A DNA stretch of 64,000 nucleotides from an uncultured Mucilaginibacter sp. (GCF_913773635.1 NZ_CAJYGQ010000013.1:1-64000), one strand, 5' to 3'; shown: positions 32,660 to 43,206, counted from the first letter of the stretch. Made by a program: numbers and translations. Notes: a model not told the origin generated them from the letters alone.

Positions 32660-34536
32660 GCACACAGCGCGAATCATTAAGTAACGTACACGGCACTGTT
32701 GATACTCAGGGTAAAACAGGTTGGCGTAAAATAGCTGCATTTATTGGTCCGGCGTATTTAATTAGCGTCGGCTACATGGACCCCGGCAACTGGGCTACTG
32801 ATTTACAGGCCGGCAGCCAGTTTGGCTATAAGCTGGTATGGGTGCTGCTGATGTCAAACATGATTGCGTTACTGCTGCAATCGTTAAGTGCCCGCTTAGG
32901 AATAGTTCGCGGCCTTGATATTGCACAGGCATCAAAAAACACTTACCCTCCTTTTGTAAACTTTTGCCTATATGTACTTGCACAAATATCAATTATAGCG
33001 TGCGACCTTGCCGAAATCATTGGTATGGCCATAGGTTTGCAACTACTCTTTGGCCTGCCTTTGATTTGGGGCGTGTCTATAACCATGCTGGATACATTGC
33101 TGCTTCTATTTCTTTTAAACAAGGGGATGCGCAGGCTTGAAGGCTTTATTGTGTCATTGATTTTTATTGTCGGGGTATCGTTCTTTATAGAAATGATTAT
33201 TGTTGAACCCGATTTACCTGAACTGGCTAAAGGGTTTGTTCCTTCAACCTTAAATCATGATGCCTTATACATAGCCATTGGTATAATTGGTGCCACAGTA
33301 ATGCCGCATAACCTTTACCTGCACTCATCACTTGTGCAAACCCGAAAAATAGACCGTAGCGACGCAGGCATACGCAGTGCACTTAAATTTAATCTTTGGG
33401 ATACTACCATTGCACTAAACCTTGCCTTTTTGGTAAACGCAGCAATTTTAATTTTGGCCGCCAGCGCTTTCTTCCGTAATGGCTATCATGAAGTGGCCGA
33501 AATTGAAGATGCATACAAGCTGCTCACTAATATATTTGGCAACATGGCTCCCAAGCTTTTCGCCATCGCCTTGATAGCTGCAGGCCAAAGCTCTACTATA
33601 ACCGGCACACTCGCCGGACAAATTATTATGGAGGGACACCTGAACCTTCGCATTGCGCCGTGGCTTCGCCGTTTGCTTACACGTATGCTGGCAATTATAC
33701 CTGCATACCTTACACTGCTTTATGCCGGCGAAAACGGTTTAGGCCGCTTGCTGGTATTAAGCCAGGTTGTGCTTAGTCTTCAGTTAGGCTTTGCAGTTAT
33801 ACCGCTTATTCATTTCACATCTGACAAACGGTCGATGGGTAATTTTGCTATAAAGCCATACATAAAAGTTTTGGCCTGGCTTATTGCGGCTGTTATTGTG
33901 GGCTTAAATGCCCGTTTGGTTATTGAAGAAATCAGCAAATGGACTACAGCTAACCCAAATTCGGCCTATCTTATACATTACATAGTAACACCGCTGGCAA
34001 TTGGCATAGGCTTACTGCTGATTTATGTGTTTGTAAAGCCCTTCATCAGCAAACCGCAGCGCGATGTTGTGGTTCCGCATGGCATTGCTTCGGCCATTCA
34101 AAATATTGATAGAATTCACTACAACCATATTGGAGTGGCAATAGATTTTTCAATGAACGATGAAGCATCTATTAAACATGCCATTATGCAGGGCGGCAAG
34201 CAGGCAACTTATACGCTAATACACGTGGTAGAAACTGCCGGCGCCCGCTACCATGGCAAGCAGGTAATGGATTTTGAAACGCAGAGCGATCATGATAACA
34301 TGGAGCAATATGTTAAGGCATTGGACGCTTTAGGTTACAAATCAGTTGCCAGCATAGGTTACGGTAACCGGGCTAACGCCATTGCCGGAGTAGTTAACAA
34401 TGAAAAAATAGACTTTTTGGTGATGGGCTCACATGGGCACAAAGCTGTTAAAGATTTAATTTATGGCACTACTGTTGATACGGTAAGGCACCTGGTAAAC
34501 ATACCCGTGCTGGTTGTTAAACAGGCCAAAAAATAA
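32656..34536 (+). CDS. mntH: NRAMP manganese transporter fused to a UspA domain
   Basis: A 626-residue fusion. Residues about 20-460 are an NRAMP proton-coupled divalent metal importer with 11 or so membrane segments; the metal-binding motifs DPGN (42-45) and MPHN (216-219) are intact, the latter Met marking transition-metal selectivity. Residues about 488-622 are a universal stress protein domain, including the nucleotide-binding pattern MGSHGHKAVKDLIYGTTVDT. Ordinary MntH is about 410-450 residues. The Usp domain may bind ATP or AMP and tune transport. Translation is coupled to mntR by a 4-nt overlap. Confidence 0.94.
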   Translation: MSTQRESLSNVHGTVDTQGKTGWRKIAAFIGPAYLISVGYMDPGNWATDLQAGSQFGYKLVWVLLMSNMIALLLQSLSARLGIVRGLDIAQASKNTYPPFVNFCLYVLAQISIIACDLAEIIGMAIGLQLLFGLPLIWGVSITMLDTLLLLFLLNKGMRRLEGFIVSLIFIVGVSFFIEMIIVEPDLPELAKGFVPSTLNHDALYIAIGIIGATVMPHNLYLHSSLVQTRKIDRSDAGIRSALKFNLWDTTIALNLAFLVNAAILILAASAFFRNGYHEVAEIEDAYKLLTNIFGNMAPKLFAIALIAAGQSSTITGTLAGQIIMEGHLNLRIAPWLRRLLTRMLAIIPAYLTLLYAGENGLGRLLVLSQVVLSLQLGFAVIPLIHFTSDKRSMGNFAIKPYIKVLAWLIAAVIVGLNARLVIEEISKWTTANPNSAYLIHYIVTPLAIGIGLLLIYVFVKPFISKPQRDVVVPHGIASAIQNIDRIHYNHIGVAIDFSMNDEASIKHAIMQGGKQATYTLIHVVETAGARYHGKQVMDFETQSDHDNMEQYVKALDALGYKSVASIGYGNRANAIAGVVNNEKIDFLVMGSHGHKAVKDLIYGTTVDTVRHLVNIPVLVVKQAKK

Positions 34537-34562
34537 TTTGCATATTTGCAGGCTACATTGCC

Positions 34563-35012
34563 ATGAGTGAACAACTTTATATTAAAAATAAGAAAGCATA
34601 TTTTGAGTATCATATACTTGATGAATACACAGCCGGAATAAAACTACTGGGTACCGAAATCAAGTCGATAAGGGAAGGAAAAGCTAATTTAAATGACGCT
34701 TTCTGCACTTTCATTAGTGAGCAGCTATATGTGCGCAATTTGCACATTTCAGAGTACTCACATGGTTCATTTTACAACCACGAAGCCAAACGCGACCGTG
34801 TACTACTGCTAACAAAGAAGGAATTAAAAAAGCTTAAAACCCGTTCAGAAGAGAAAGGTCTTACCATTGTACCGCTTGCCATGTTTGTTAGCGAGCGTGG
34901 CTTTGCCAAACTGAAAATAGCGCTTGCACAAGGCAAGAAAACTTTTGATAAGCGGGAAACAATGAAAGAACGCGATACAAAAATTGAACTGAGCAGGGTA
35001 ATGAAAAGATAG
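34563..35012 (+). CDS. smpB: SsrA-binding protein
   Basis: A 149-residue SmpB, which delivers tmRNA to stalled ribosomes. Diagnostic segments: NKKAYFEYHILDEYTAGIKL, GTEIKSIREGKANLNDAFC, and the C-terminal KKTFDKRETMKERDTKIE, which forms a helix in the mRNA channel. The length is normal. No tmRNA gene is in the window. It follows mntH by 26 nt on the same strand but has an unrelated role. Confidence 0.97.
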   Translation: MSEQLYIKNKKAYFEYHILDEYTAGIKLLGTEIKSIREGKANLNDAFCTFISEQLYVRNLHISEYSHGSFYNHEAKRDRVLLLTKKELKKLKTRSEEKGLTIVPLAMFVSERGFAKLKIALAQGKKTFDKRETMKERDTKIELSRVMKR

Positions 35013-35072
35013 CTGCTGATAGCCACTATTTTTGCTTTACCGACCTTAAACTCTCGTCAAAGTCAAACTACT

Positions 35073-35729
35073 TTACCATGCTTTATCGCCTACTAAAGGC
35101 ACAAACCTAAAGGTATCTAACACAACCTTTTCGTAGTCATTTTCGCCCACTTTAAGTATGGTAACCATTTTTTGTTCTTGCTCATTGCCTACGGGTATTA
35201 CTAACAGCCCTCCTACGTTCAACTGTCTGAGCAGTATTTCGGGCACAGTAGGTGCACCGGCAGTTACAATAATTTTATCGTATGGGGCATGGGCTTCAAT
35301 TCCTTTAGAGCCATCGCCTAAAAAAAAATGCGGCCTATAGCCCATATAAGGCAGTACCTGTATAGTACGTTCGTAAAGTTTTTCCTGGCGTTCAATAGTA
35401 AATACCTCGGCGCCAAGCTCCATTAATATGCAGGTTTGGTAACCGCAGCCGGTACCAATTTCAAGCACTTTTTGTCCTTTATGAATATGGAGGAGTTCTG
35501 ATTGATAAGCTACTGTATATGGCTGTGATATAGTTTGACCCTCACCAATAGGGAAAGCTATATCCTTATAAGCCTGCAGCCAAAAAGTTTCATCAAAAAA
35601 GAAATGACGCGGAACTTTGCCTATAGCCTGAAGTACCTGCTCATCTTCAATACCTTTTTTCTTGAGTACTTCAACCAGCCTTTTGCGGGCACCTTTCTCG
35701 CGGTAATTATCAATAAACTTGTACGCCAT
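35073..35729 (-). CDS. pcm: Protein-L-isoaspartate O-methyltransferase
   Basis: A 218-residue SAM-dependent methyltransferase that repairs isoaspartyl residues in aged proteins. The SAM motif VLEIGTGCGYQTCIL and the substrate segment GEGQTISQPYTVAYQ are diagnostic for PCMT. I start at the second Met of the frame, which gives the usual N-terminus. It is cytoplasmic and monocistronic, between smpB (convergent) and the type IX pair. Confidence 0.93.
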   Translation of the reverse strand: MAYKFIDNYREKGARKRLVEVLKKKGIEDEQVLQAIGKVPRHFFFDETFWLQAYKDIAFPIGEGQTISQPYTVAYQSELLHIHKGQKVLEIGTGCGYQTCILMELGAEVFTIERQEKLYERTIQVLPYMGYRPHFFLGDGSKGIEAHAPYDKIIVTAGAPTVPEILLRQLNVGGLLVIPVGNEQEQKMVTILKVGENDYEKVVLDTFRFVPLVGDKAW

Positions 35730-35827
35730 TTGCACTACAAATTTAAGTTAATCGGCGGTTTATTGGTTGCAGTTTTTAAATCTTAAACGCTGGTTACACA
35801 TAATTAATTGGTAAATAGCCAAGTATT

Positions 35828-36838
35828 TTACCACACCCTCACCGGCGAGCTTGCTGTGTAACGGTTATTCAATAAAATACCAAGCACAATTTCATGCGTA
35901 CCGTTACTTACAGTACGCAAATTTGAACTTGTAAAATCATAAGAGTAACCCAAATTTATAACGGAGCTTATATTCACCCCGGCCATAGCCGATTTGGAAT
36001 CATTATGCCGATAAGCCCCCCCAACCCAAAGCTTATTGCTGAAAGCCAATTTACAGTTAACATCGTAATTAACCGGCGTAGCGTCTATTAATTTGAATAA
36101 CACCGACGGCATGAGGGTTACATCATCACCCAGGAAAAGCTTTACACCGCCCGTAAAAAAGTAATGTGGTACGGTTTTACCCTGGTTATAGGCCGACTTG
36201 TTGCCAAACGTTATAGTTTGCTTAATAAGCTGCTGAACCGATGCACCGGCGTAGAAGTTACCAGAGTAAGCCCATATGCCCAGGCTTAAATCAGGGCGCC
36301 ACTGGCTGGTATTGCCATTGTAAATTGCCGGATCATCGGGGTTTTGCAGCCGTACTTCATTTACATCAAGCGCTATGCGATTTGCCCCAACCGAAACTCC
36401 TGCAGCCAGGTTTAGCCGCCCTGTAATACCTATATGATAGGCATAAGTGCCGCTAACAATTGTTTGAGTTAAGGGCCCTGCCCTGTCACTTATAACCGTT
36501 GCACCCACGCCATGATGCGCCGGCGCAGAAATATAGTCACGGTTTGCTTGTCGCCCCAATGGGTTTGATGTTGCGGCGGCCATGCTGGTAGCATCATCAT
36601 AAATAAAGTTTTGACCCAAAGGGGCATTTATTGATAAATAGGTGGTAACAGGGGCTCCATCAAGTCCGGCCCATTGGCTTCGGTAACCTGCCTTAAAATC
36701 AGTATAGTTTTCAATGCCCGATAATGCCGGATTGAGCAAATACTGGTTAAAAACATACTGCGTGTATTGTGGCTTCTGCTGAGCAAGCAGCGTTGTGCAA
36801 CAAAGCCAGAAAGTGAATGAGGTAAGAATTTTTTTCAT
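35828..36838 (-). CDS. PorP/SprF-family outer-membrane protein (type IX secretion)
   Basis: A 336-residue outer-membrane protein. A signal peptide (KKILTSFTFWLCCTTLLAQ) precedes QKPQYTQYVFNQYLLNPALSG, the hallmark opening of PorP/SprF proteins, and a beta-barrel-like remainder (GVGATVISDRAG, VGGAYRHNDSKSAMAG). Members help place type IX secreted proteins at the surface. It follows, with 5 nt between, a 1209-residue protein bearing a type B sorting domain, the typical pair in which SprF-like protein and cargo go together. Confidence 0.93.
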   Translation of the reverse strand: MKKILTSFTFWLCCTTLLAQQKPQYTQYVFNQYLLNPALSGIENYTDFKAGYRSQWAGLDGAPVTTYLSINAPLGQNFIYDDATSMAAATSNPLGRQANRDYISAPAHHGVGATVISDRAGPLTQTIVSGTYAYHIGITGRLNLAAGVSVGANRIALDVNEVRLQNPDDPAIYNGNTSQWRPDLSLGIWAYSGNFYAGASVQQLIKQTITFGNKSAYNQGKTVPHYFFTGGVKLFLGDDVTLMPSVLFKLIDATPVNYDVNCKLAFSNKLWVGGAYRHNDSKSAMAGVNISSVINLGYSYDFTSSNLRTVSNGTHEIVLGILLNNRYTASSPVRVW

Positions 36839-36843
36839 ATTAC

Positions 36844-39800
36844 TTACCTGATGATAGTTAGAGGCCCTGATTGTGCCGGTTTGCCGTTCTTCAAATCAAT
36901 TAAATAGTAATAGGTACCGGCAGGCAAGTCGGCACCACGGTAACGACCATCCCAGGGCACAGGATATCCTATCGAATTGAACACCTTTTCGCCGTTACGG
37001 TTAAATACTTCTACGGTGGCTTTAGGATAATCGCTCATAAATGGTATTACCCAGGTATCATTGCGCCCATCGCCGTTAGGTGTAAAAGTGTTGTAGACAA
37101 CCGGTTGCTGCAGTACCTTAACAGTAAATATAGCCGAGGCCGAGCATCCGTCCTCAGATTCAACAGTGAGCATGTAATCTGTATCAATACCGGGTGATGC
37201 GGTAGGACTATCGGCGTTGCTATTGCTTAAGCCCTGCTTGGGCATCCAGGTATACTTTATGCGCGACCGGTTGAGCGATAGCACCTGCGGCTGCAAGGTT
37301 ACACCCTCTCCCTCACGGACTGTGTAGTTACGTTTACCGTTGATTATTGGTGTTGGATTAACCACTATCGTAATATCATCCTCATAAATGCAACCTGTGC
37401 TGTTTAAAATAAATACATAGTGAATTGTATGTGTACCGGGGCCGGCCGTTTTGGGGTCAAATAAACCGCTTGCCGAATTGGTTATACCGGCGCCGGTAAA
37501 GGCAGGCGTACCCAAACCAATAAAAGCACCCTCGTTGGTTTCAAGATTAAAAGCTGTTGCCTCCTGGCAAGTTATGTAGTTTTTTTTGGCAATGGCCACC
37601 ACCGGGTTTGCCTTAATCTTAACATCATCTAAAAAGATATCCTGGCAGTCGGTTGAGCTCCCTGTGTATACTACAATCCTTATCTTATAATCCTTTGTTA
37701 CGGTTGATAGTCCGTAATTGTGCTTGAAAAGCTTATCGGCAGGAATGCTGTTGCTCGCGGCGTCATAGGTAACAAAATCATTTGGATGATTGATGTAATC
37801 GTAATACACATCGTAACGTATAATGTTACCGCCTGATACATATGATTGATTTTCGATGACAAGCGTTTCGCTGCTGCAAATTTCCTTATTAGCAATGTTA
37901 AATATTGCTTTAGGCCTTATACCATTAAGTGTAAACTGTTTGGGCTCGGTTATGCTTACACAGCCATCTTTTGAGGCCACCTTAAGTTTTACCATGTAAA
38001 CGCCAGGTGCGCTGTATTGATGCAGGCCATCTTTGGTAAAGGTTTTAGCTGAGCCATCGCCAAAATCCCACTCGTAGGTAAACAGGCTTTCGCTACCATC
38101 GGCAATGGTTGTTTTGTTTTCAAACTTAACCATATCAAGCTGGCAGGCATCAGGCAATACAAAATCAACTATTGGTGAGGGATTAATTTTTATCAACTTT
38201 GAGAAAACCTCACTCTTGCATCCGGTAACTGATGTTACAATTAATTTTACGGTATATACGCCCGCAGCAGTGTAGGTATGCGATGCGCTTTGTGCCGTTG
38301 AAAAATTAGGGTTGGCTGCGGTACTGTTTGCATCTCCAAAATCCCAGGCCCATTGAATGATTTTTCCATCAACCGATGTTGATTTGTCTTGAAAAGTAAC
38401 TGCCTGCATTTGACAGTTTGGAAGTACTGCCTCAAACTTAGCCTGCGGCAAAGCATTAATGTGAACTTTGCCCTCCTTTACATCGGAGTTGCATCCGTTT
38501 TCATTTACAGTGATGAGTGTAACCTTATAATCGCCCGGCACGGTGTAGGTATGTGACGGATTTTGTTCGGTTGAAATGTTAGGGTTGGTACTTGAACTGT
38601 GAGAATCGCCAAAGTTCCATAACCATGTTGTTATCAAACTACCCTTAGCGTCTGTTGAGTCAACAAATTGAGTAGCAGTACCAAGGCAGTTATTGGTAGA
38701 TGTACCAAATTTAGCTTCGGGGTAATCAGCTATGTTATAGTTAAATTCAATATCGCGTGTTGGGCCGCACCCGCTTGTTGAGCCTTGGTTAGGTATCGTA
38801 GCAATTATACCGTAATAACCTGCGGCTTTCTTTAGAATGCCGTTGTAGCGGTAAACGTATAACGTGCTACCATCGGCAGCAAGGCGTGTTGCTGCGTATT
38901 GTGGCGATTGATTAGTAACCGTTGCGCCATCACTAAAGCGCCAGGTAATAAAGCTTAATGATGGAAACGGCACCACCAATTGAACGCTGTAATTTACGTT
39001 TGCGCAACCATTAGTTAACGATGAAGCAGATACGCCTGGTACTCCTAGATCAATGTACTCATTTAAATTTTGCAGGTTTATACCCGCCGCATAGCCATAA
39101 GATTCGGCCGGGCCAAAGCCATAAGCTATTGCGTTAAAAGTGCTACCGGCCGACAAGCTATGTTTTCCAAAGCCAACGTTTATTTGTGCATAACTGTACT
39201 TAGCATCATTAGGCATGGCACTAAAACCGGCATAAGCCTGTCCATCAATTTTAAAAGTTGATACGGCGTTGGTTGGAATCACAACATTAATAAAGCTTTT
39301 GTTAGATCTTATGGCGGCCTCGCTTGGCGAATATACGGTAACCTGCCGCAAGCCTTGTTCAATAGGCGGCAGGAAAATCATTTCAGGATCACCGGTATCG
39401 TTATTGCTTGATGAGCAATTTATTGTTTCGTTTTGTGACGGGGTGTATTGTACTAATTGTATGGGTTTATCGGCTTTTACCACAACCGGAGTTTGTGTTT
39501 TAAACTCGTAATAGCCATTTGCCGGTGTTGGAATTGGTACCCCATCTTTAGTTGCCTTTGTAGCAGCATCGCTGAATATAACCCTGAATATATCGTAATT
39601 ACGTTCTTTAAGCGGAACGGCGTAGTAATTCTTACCCCAGGTTTCGGTTGGATAAACTTGTTGAAAAAGATTGTCAGATGTAGCACTGATATTACCTGTA
39701 TTAAGGTTTCCGTTACAACCAATGCCAATCTTGCTGCTGCCCGAAAACACAACGATTTTTTTACACAACGTTGTACCTGATGATACTGAGCGTATAGAAC

Positions 39801-40473
39801 TTCCTGTTAAATCGCTGCTTGACAGGCCTTGATAAACCTCCCCTTTATTTAGCAGCACCTGAAATTTAACCCCGGCCGGACGGCCGCTTATCAACGCCGC
39901 TTTAGGTGTAATTTCAACTGTAGTTGCATCTTCGGTAGCAATAACATTGAACGCAGAATACGATGGCTTAATTTTTTCAGAGTTATTACCTCCGGGAATA
40001 TTGGAGTTTGATACCTGGGTATAGTTAATAGAAAAATATTCTTTACCCATACTATTTACAGGCAACAACAGCGTTGCCCCCGATACGCTTCCCCTGTATA
40101 TGTGAGCAAATGCTGATATAGGATAGCCTGACACAATGTGTATCCCTTTGCGTAACGTGCTGTCATTGGTACTCTCTACCAAAAAAGCGCTTGCAGGTAT
40201 GGCAATAGTTTGCGGCTCATTGGCAGTAAGGGTAAAGTTAATTGGGGCAAAAGAATTATCGGCAATGCTAACGGTGCCTGATGTATTTATGGTTGATACC
40301 AGATAAAGATTCATCCGACTGGGGATCTCCCCTGTAGCTCCATCAACATGGTCCATCCATGCTGTATAAAATTCCGTTCCCTTATTACTTTGAGCAAACG
40401 CAGTTAAACAACTGCACATGCACGCGCAAAAAAATAGCCATATGCAAACACGCTTTTCCAAAATCAATAGCAT
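36844..40473 (-). CDS. Large secreted PKD-repeat protein with type IX (CHU_C) sorting domain
   Basis: A 1209-residue surface protein. A signal peptide (CIWLFFCACMCSCLTAFAQ) leads to an N-terminal IgGFc-binding-type domain (GTEFYTAWMDHVDG, SAFAHIYRGSVSGATLLLPV) up to about residue 430. At least three PKD domains follow, marked by WNFGD, WDFGD and WDFGD near residues 617, 708 and 801. The last 85 residues are the gliding-motility-associated CHU_C domain: TPNGDGRNDTWVIP, VEVFNRNGEKVF and LPAGTYYYLIDLKNG, the type B sorting signal of the type IX system. It is co-transcribed with the PorP/SprF gene. An adhesin or matrix role is likely. Confidence 0.93.
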   Translation of the reverse strand: MLLILEKRVCIWLFFCACMCSCLTAFAQSNKGTEFYTAWMDHVDGATGEIPSRMNLYLVSTINTSGTVSIADNSFAPINFTLTANEPQTIAIPASAFLVESTNDSTLRKGIHIVSGYPISAFAHIYRGSVSGATLLLPVNSMGKEYFSINYTQVSNSNIPGGNNSEKIKPSYSAFNVIATEDATTVEITPKAALISGRPAGVKFQVLLNKGEVYQGLSSSDLTGSSIRSVSSGTTLCKKIVVFSGSSKIGIGCNGNLNTGNISATSDNLFQQVYPTETWGKNYYAVPLKERNYDIFRVIFSDAATKATKDGVPIPTPANGYYEFKTQTPVVVKADKPIQLVQYTPSQNETINCSSSNNDTGDPEMIFLPPIEQGLRQVTVYSPSEAAIRSNKSFINVVIPTNAVSTFKIDGQAYAGFSAMPNDAKYSYAQINVGFGKHSLSAGSTFNAIAYGFGPAESYGYAAGINLQNLNEYIDLGVPGVSASSLTNGCANVNYSVQLVVPFPSLSFITWRFSDGATVTNQSPQYAATRLAADGSTLYVYRYNGILKKAAGYYGIIATIPNQGSTSGCGPTRDIEFNYNIADYPEAKFGTSTNNCLGTATQFVDSTDAKGSLITTWLWNFGDSHSSSTNPNISTEQNPSHTYTVPGDYKVTLITVNENGCNSDVKEGKVHINALPQAKFEAVLPNCQMQAVTFQDKSTSVDGKIIQWAWDFGDANSTAANPNFSTAQSASHTYTAAGVYTVKLIVTSVTGCKSEVFSKLIKINPSPIVDFVLPDACQLDMVKFENKTTIADGSESLFTYEWDFGDGSAKTFTKDGLHQYSAPGVYMVKLKVASKDGCVSITEPKQFTLNGIRPKAIFNIANKEICSSETLVIENQSYVSGGNIIRYDVYYDYINHPNDFVTYDAASNSIPADKLFKHNYGLSTVTKDYKIRIVVYTGSSTDCQDIFLDDVKIKANPVVAIAKKNYITCQEATAFNLETNEGAFIGLGTPAFTGAGITNSASGLFDPKTAGPGTHTIHYVFILNSTGCIYEDDITIVVNPTPIINGKRNYTVREGEGVTLQPQVLSLNRSRIKYTWMPKQGLSNSNADSPTASPGIDTDYMLTVESEDGCSASAIFTVKVLQQPVVYNTFTPNGDGRNDTWVIPFMSDYPKATVEVFNRNGEKVFNSIGYPVPWDGRYRGADLPAGTYYYLIDLKNGKPAQSGPLTIIR

Positions 40474-40677
40474 ATAATTAGTATGCTTTCCCTTAAAAGG
40501 GGTGGCTAGGAAAAGCACTGCTTAAAAATACATAAAATATTAAGTTGCAAAAATTTATGTTCATTTAGTAAGCTCATATGTTATCATAATACCAAAAATA
40601 AAATTCAGGTTAGCGTGGTTACTTTATCATTTCACACTGCTTAAAACAAGCCAATTATTTTTCATTATTTTGCAGGC

Positions 40678-41949
40678 ATGAACCAACCCGACCAACCTAA
40701 ACGCGAGGCTGCCCTGGGCTTTATTTTCATAACACTGCTTATTGACATAACCGGCTTTGGCATTGTTATACCTGTATTTCCAAAGCTTATTGAAAAGCTA
40801 ATACACGGCAACTTAAGTGATGCGGCAGTTTACGGCGGCTGGCTTACGTTTGCCTATTCGGTTATGCAATTTTTATTTGCACCCGTACTTGGCAATTTGA
40901 GCGACAAATATGGTAGGCGCCCCGTTTTACTGGGTTCTTTGCTTGGTTTTGGTATCGATTATACTTTCCTGGCCTTTGCACCAAGTATATGGTGGCTGTT
41001 TGTTGGAAGGGTGATTGCCGGCATAACAGGTGCCAGCTTTACAACAGCATCAGCCTATATTGCTGATGTTAGCACACCTGAAAAACGCGCACAAAACTTT
41101 GGAATGATAGGCGCAGCCTTTGGCCTGGGCTTTATTATAGGCCCGGTATTAGGCGGCATTTTAGGAAATTACAGCACAAAATTGCCTTTTTTGGCCGCTG
41201 CAGGCCTTGCCTTGCTCAATGCGGCTTACGGTTACTTCATACTACCTGAATCTTTGGCAAAAGAACACCGCAGGCCTTTTGAGTGGAAACGTGCAAACCC
41301 TGTGGGTTCGTTGATGCAGTTAAAAAAGTATCCTGCCATAAGCGGCCTTATTGGCTCACTGATATTAATATATATTGCTGCGCATGCAGTACAAAGCACA
41401 TGGTCATACTTTACTATGGAACGCTTTAAATGGAGCGAGGCGTTGGTGGGTTATTCACTTGGTTTTGTTGGCTTATTATCAGGGCTTGTACAGGGCTTGC
41501 TGATACGTGTAACCATACCTAAACTTGGTCAAAAGAAAAGTATTGTAATTGGCTTAACCCTTTACAGCATCGGCCTGTTCTTGTTTTCTTTTGCCAACCA
41601 AAGCTGGATGATGTATGCCATTTTGGTTCCATACTGCCTGGGAGGTATAGCCGGCCCCGCCCTGCAAGGACTTATCAGCGGCCATGTACCTCCCAACGAG
41701 CAAGGCGAACTACAGGGCGGCTTAACGAGCTTAATGAGTGTGACATCCATTATAGGCCCGCCGTTGATGACAACGCTGTTTGCCTACTTTACCAATAAGC
41801 ACTCACCCATTGTTTTCCCTGGCGCACCATTTTTGATGGGTGCAATACTTATGCTGGCAAGCACCATTTTAGCCGTGCGCAGTTTCAAAAAGTCAAGAGT
41901 AGTTGCTGCTGCTGATATGGCGAAGACAGATTCAAACAATTTTCATTAA
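40678..41949 (+). CDS. TetA-like MFS efflux transporter (copy 1)
   Basis: A 423-residue major facilitator protein with 12 predicted membrane segments. The loop 2-3 motif [16 protein letters not shown] and the N-terminal [20 protein letters not shown] identify the TCR/Tet family of proton antiporters. Members pump tetracycline or other compounds out of the cell; the substrate here is not predictable. It is the first of two tandem paralogues, 30 nt apart, so the pair came from duplication. The C-terminal tail is longer than that of copy 2. Confidence 0.93.
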   Translation: MNQPDQPKREAALGFIFITLLIDITGFGIVIPVFPKLIEKLIHGNLSDAAVYGGWLTFAYSVMQFLFAPVLGNLSDKYGRRPVLLGSLLGFGIDYTFLAFAPSIWWLFVGRVIAGITGASFTTASAYIADVSTPEKRAQNFGMIGAAFGLGFIIGPVLGGILGNYSTKLPFLAAAGLALLNAAYGYFILPESLAKEHRRPFEWKRANPVGSLMQLKKYPAISGLIGSLILIYIAAHAVQSTWSYFTMERFKWSEALVGYSLGFVGLLSGLVQGLLIRVTIPKLGQKKSIVIGLTLYSIGLFLFSFANQSWMMYAILVPYCLGGIAGPALQGLISGHVPPNEQGELQGGLTSLMSVTSIIGPPLMTTLFAYFTNKHSPIVFPGAPFLMGAILMLASTILAVRSFKKSRVVAAADMAKTDSNNFH

Positions 41950-41979
41950 ATCGCTTTTTAAGAGTGATACAATAATAAC

Positions 41980-43206
41980 ATGACCAACGATACTCAAACC
42001 AAACGCCCTGCAGCACTTGGTTTTATATTTATAACCGTACTGATCGATACGCTTGGTCTTGGTGTTATAATTCCTGTTTTACCCGAGTTACTTGAAACCC
42101 TTGGCCATTATGATGTAAGCCAGGCATCACAAATAAACGGCTACCTAACGTTTGTTTATGCGCTTATGCAATTCCTATTTTCATCAGTATTAGGCAACCT
42201 GAGCGACCGGTATGGCCGCAGGCCGGTATTACTCATATCAATGGTTGGCTTTGGTATTGATTATGCCTTTATGGCTTTTGCTCCTACAGTTTTTTGGCTT
42301 TTTGTTGGGCGCATAATAGCTGGTATTGCGGGTGCAAGCAGCACTACCGCTACAGCCTACATTGCCGATGTTAGTACGGGCGATAACCGTGCTGCTAACT
42401 TTGGTATTATTGGTGCGGCAACCGGCCTTGGTTTTATTTTGGGTATTGCATTGGGAGGCTATTTAGGAGAGGTTGGCCTCAAGATTCCGTTTATGGCGGC
42501 TGCAGGCATGGCTTTATTAAATGCGTTGTACGGCTACTTTGTACTTCCCGAATCGCTATCTGCAGAAAACCGGCGTTCATTTAACTGGAAGCAGGCTAAC
42601 CCTATAAGCACTTTAAAAAAACTTGGAACTTACCCGGGTGTGTCAGGGTTAATCAGTGCTTTCTTTTTAGTATACATTGCCTCCAAAGCGGTTGAAAGCG
42701 TACTGGCGTTTTTTCTGGTTGAGAAGTTTGACTGGAGCAAAAGCGCAATAAGCAGTTTGGGCATTTTTATTGGTGTTTTACTGATTGCTATACAAGGAGG
42801 CCTGATAAGAATTGTGATACCTAAGTTGGGCCAGCAAAAAAGCATTATTGCTGGTTTGTTATTTTATGCGTTGGGCTTACTACTTATTGCGTTGTTTTCG
42901 AGCAAGGGCTGGTTAATGTACGTTTATATGATACCATACTGCCTGGGCGGAATATCCGGACCGGCATTGCAGGGCTTTATTACAAGTCAGCTACAGCCTA
43001 ATGAACAGGGCGAATTGCAAGGCGGCCTAAACGGACTGGTAAGCATTACAACCGTTATAGGGCCTTTACTTATGAGCACACTATTCGCTCACTTCACCAA
43101 CCCTAAAACATCATCCATTTATTTTCCGGGTGCACCCTATTTACTGGGGGCTATTTTGATGCTTATAAGTGTAGTTATAGCCGTTAAAAGCTTCAAAAAA
43201 GCGTAG
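41980..43206 (+). CDS. TetA-like MFS efflux transporter (copy 2)
   Basis: A 408-residue paralogue of the gene just upstream, colinear along its whole length. The same motifs are present ([56 protein letters not shown]). The proteins have drifted enough (for example [11 protein letters not shown] against GIAGASSTTAT) that the duplication is not very recent and the pumps may differ in substrate. A stem-loop overlaps its stop codon. Confidence 0.93.
   Translation: MTNDTQTKRPAALGFIFITVLIDTLGLGVIIPVLPELLETLGHYDVSQASQINGYLTFVYALMQFLFSSVLGNLSDRYGRRPVLLISMVGFGIDYAFMAFAPTVFWLFVGRIIAGIAGASSTTATAYIADVSTGDNRAANFGIIGAATGLGFILGIALGGYLGEVGLKIPFMAAAGMALLNALYGYFVLPESLSAENRRSFNWKQANPISTLKKLGTYPGVSGLISAFFLVYIASKAVESVLAFFLVEKFDWSKSAISSLGIFIGVLLIAIQGGLIRIVIPKLGQQKSIIAGLLFYALGLLLIALFSSKGWLMYVYMIPYCLGGISGPALQGFITSQLQPNEQGELQGGLNGLVSITTVIGPLLMSTLFAHFTNPKTSSIYFPGAPYLLGAILMLISVVIAVKSFKKA

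Noticed and set aside
37698..39780. Several open frames of 60-107 codons on both strands inside the large PKD protein gene
   Set aside because: They lie entirely inside the large gene, have no family motifs and are frame shadows.
40666..40672. Possible -7 element before the first MFS gene
   Set aside because: TATTTTG is one base short of TAnnTTTG, so I did not list it.
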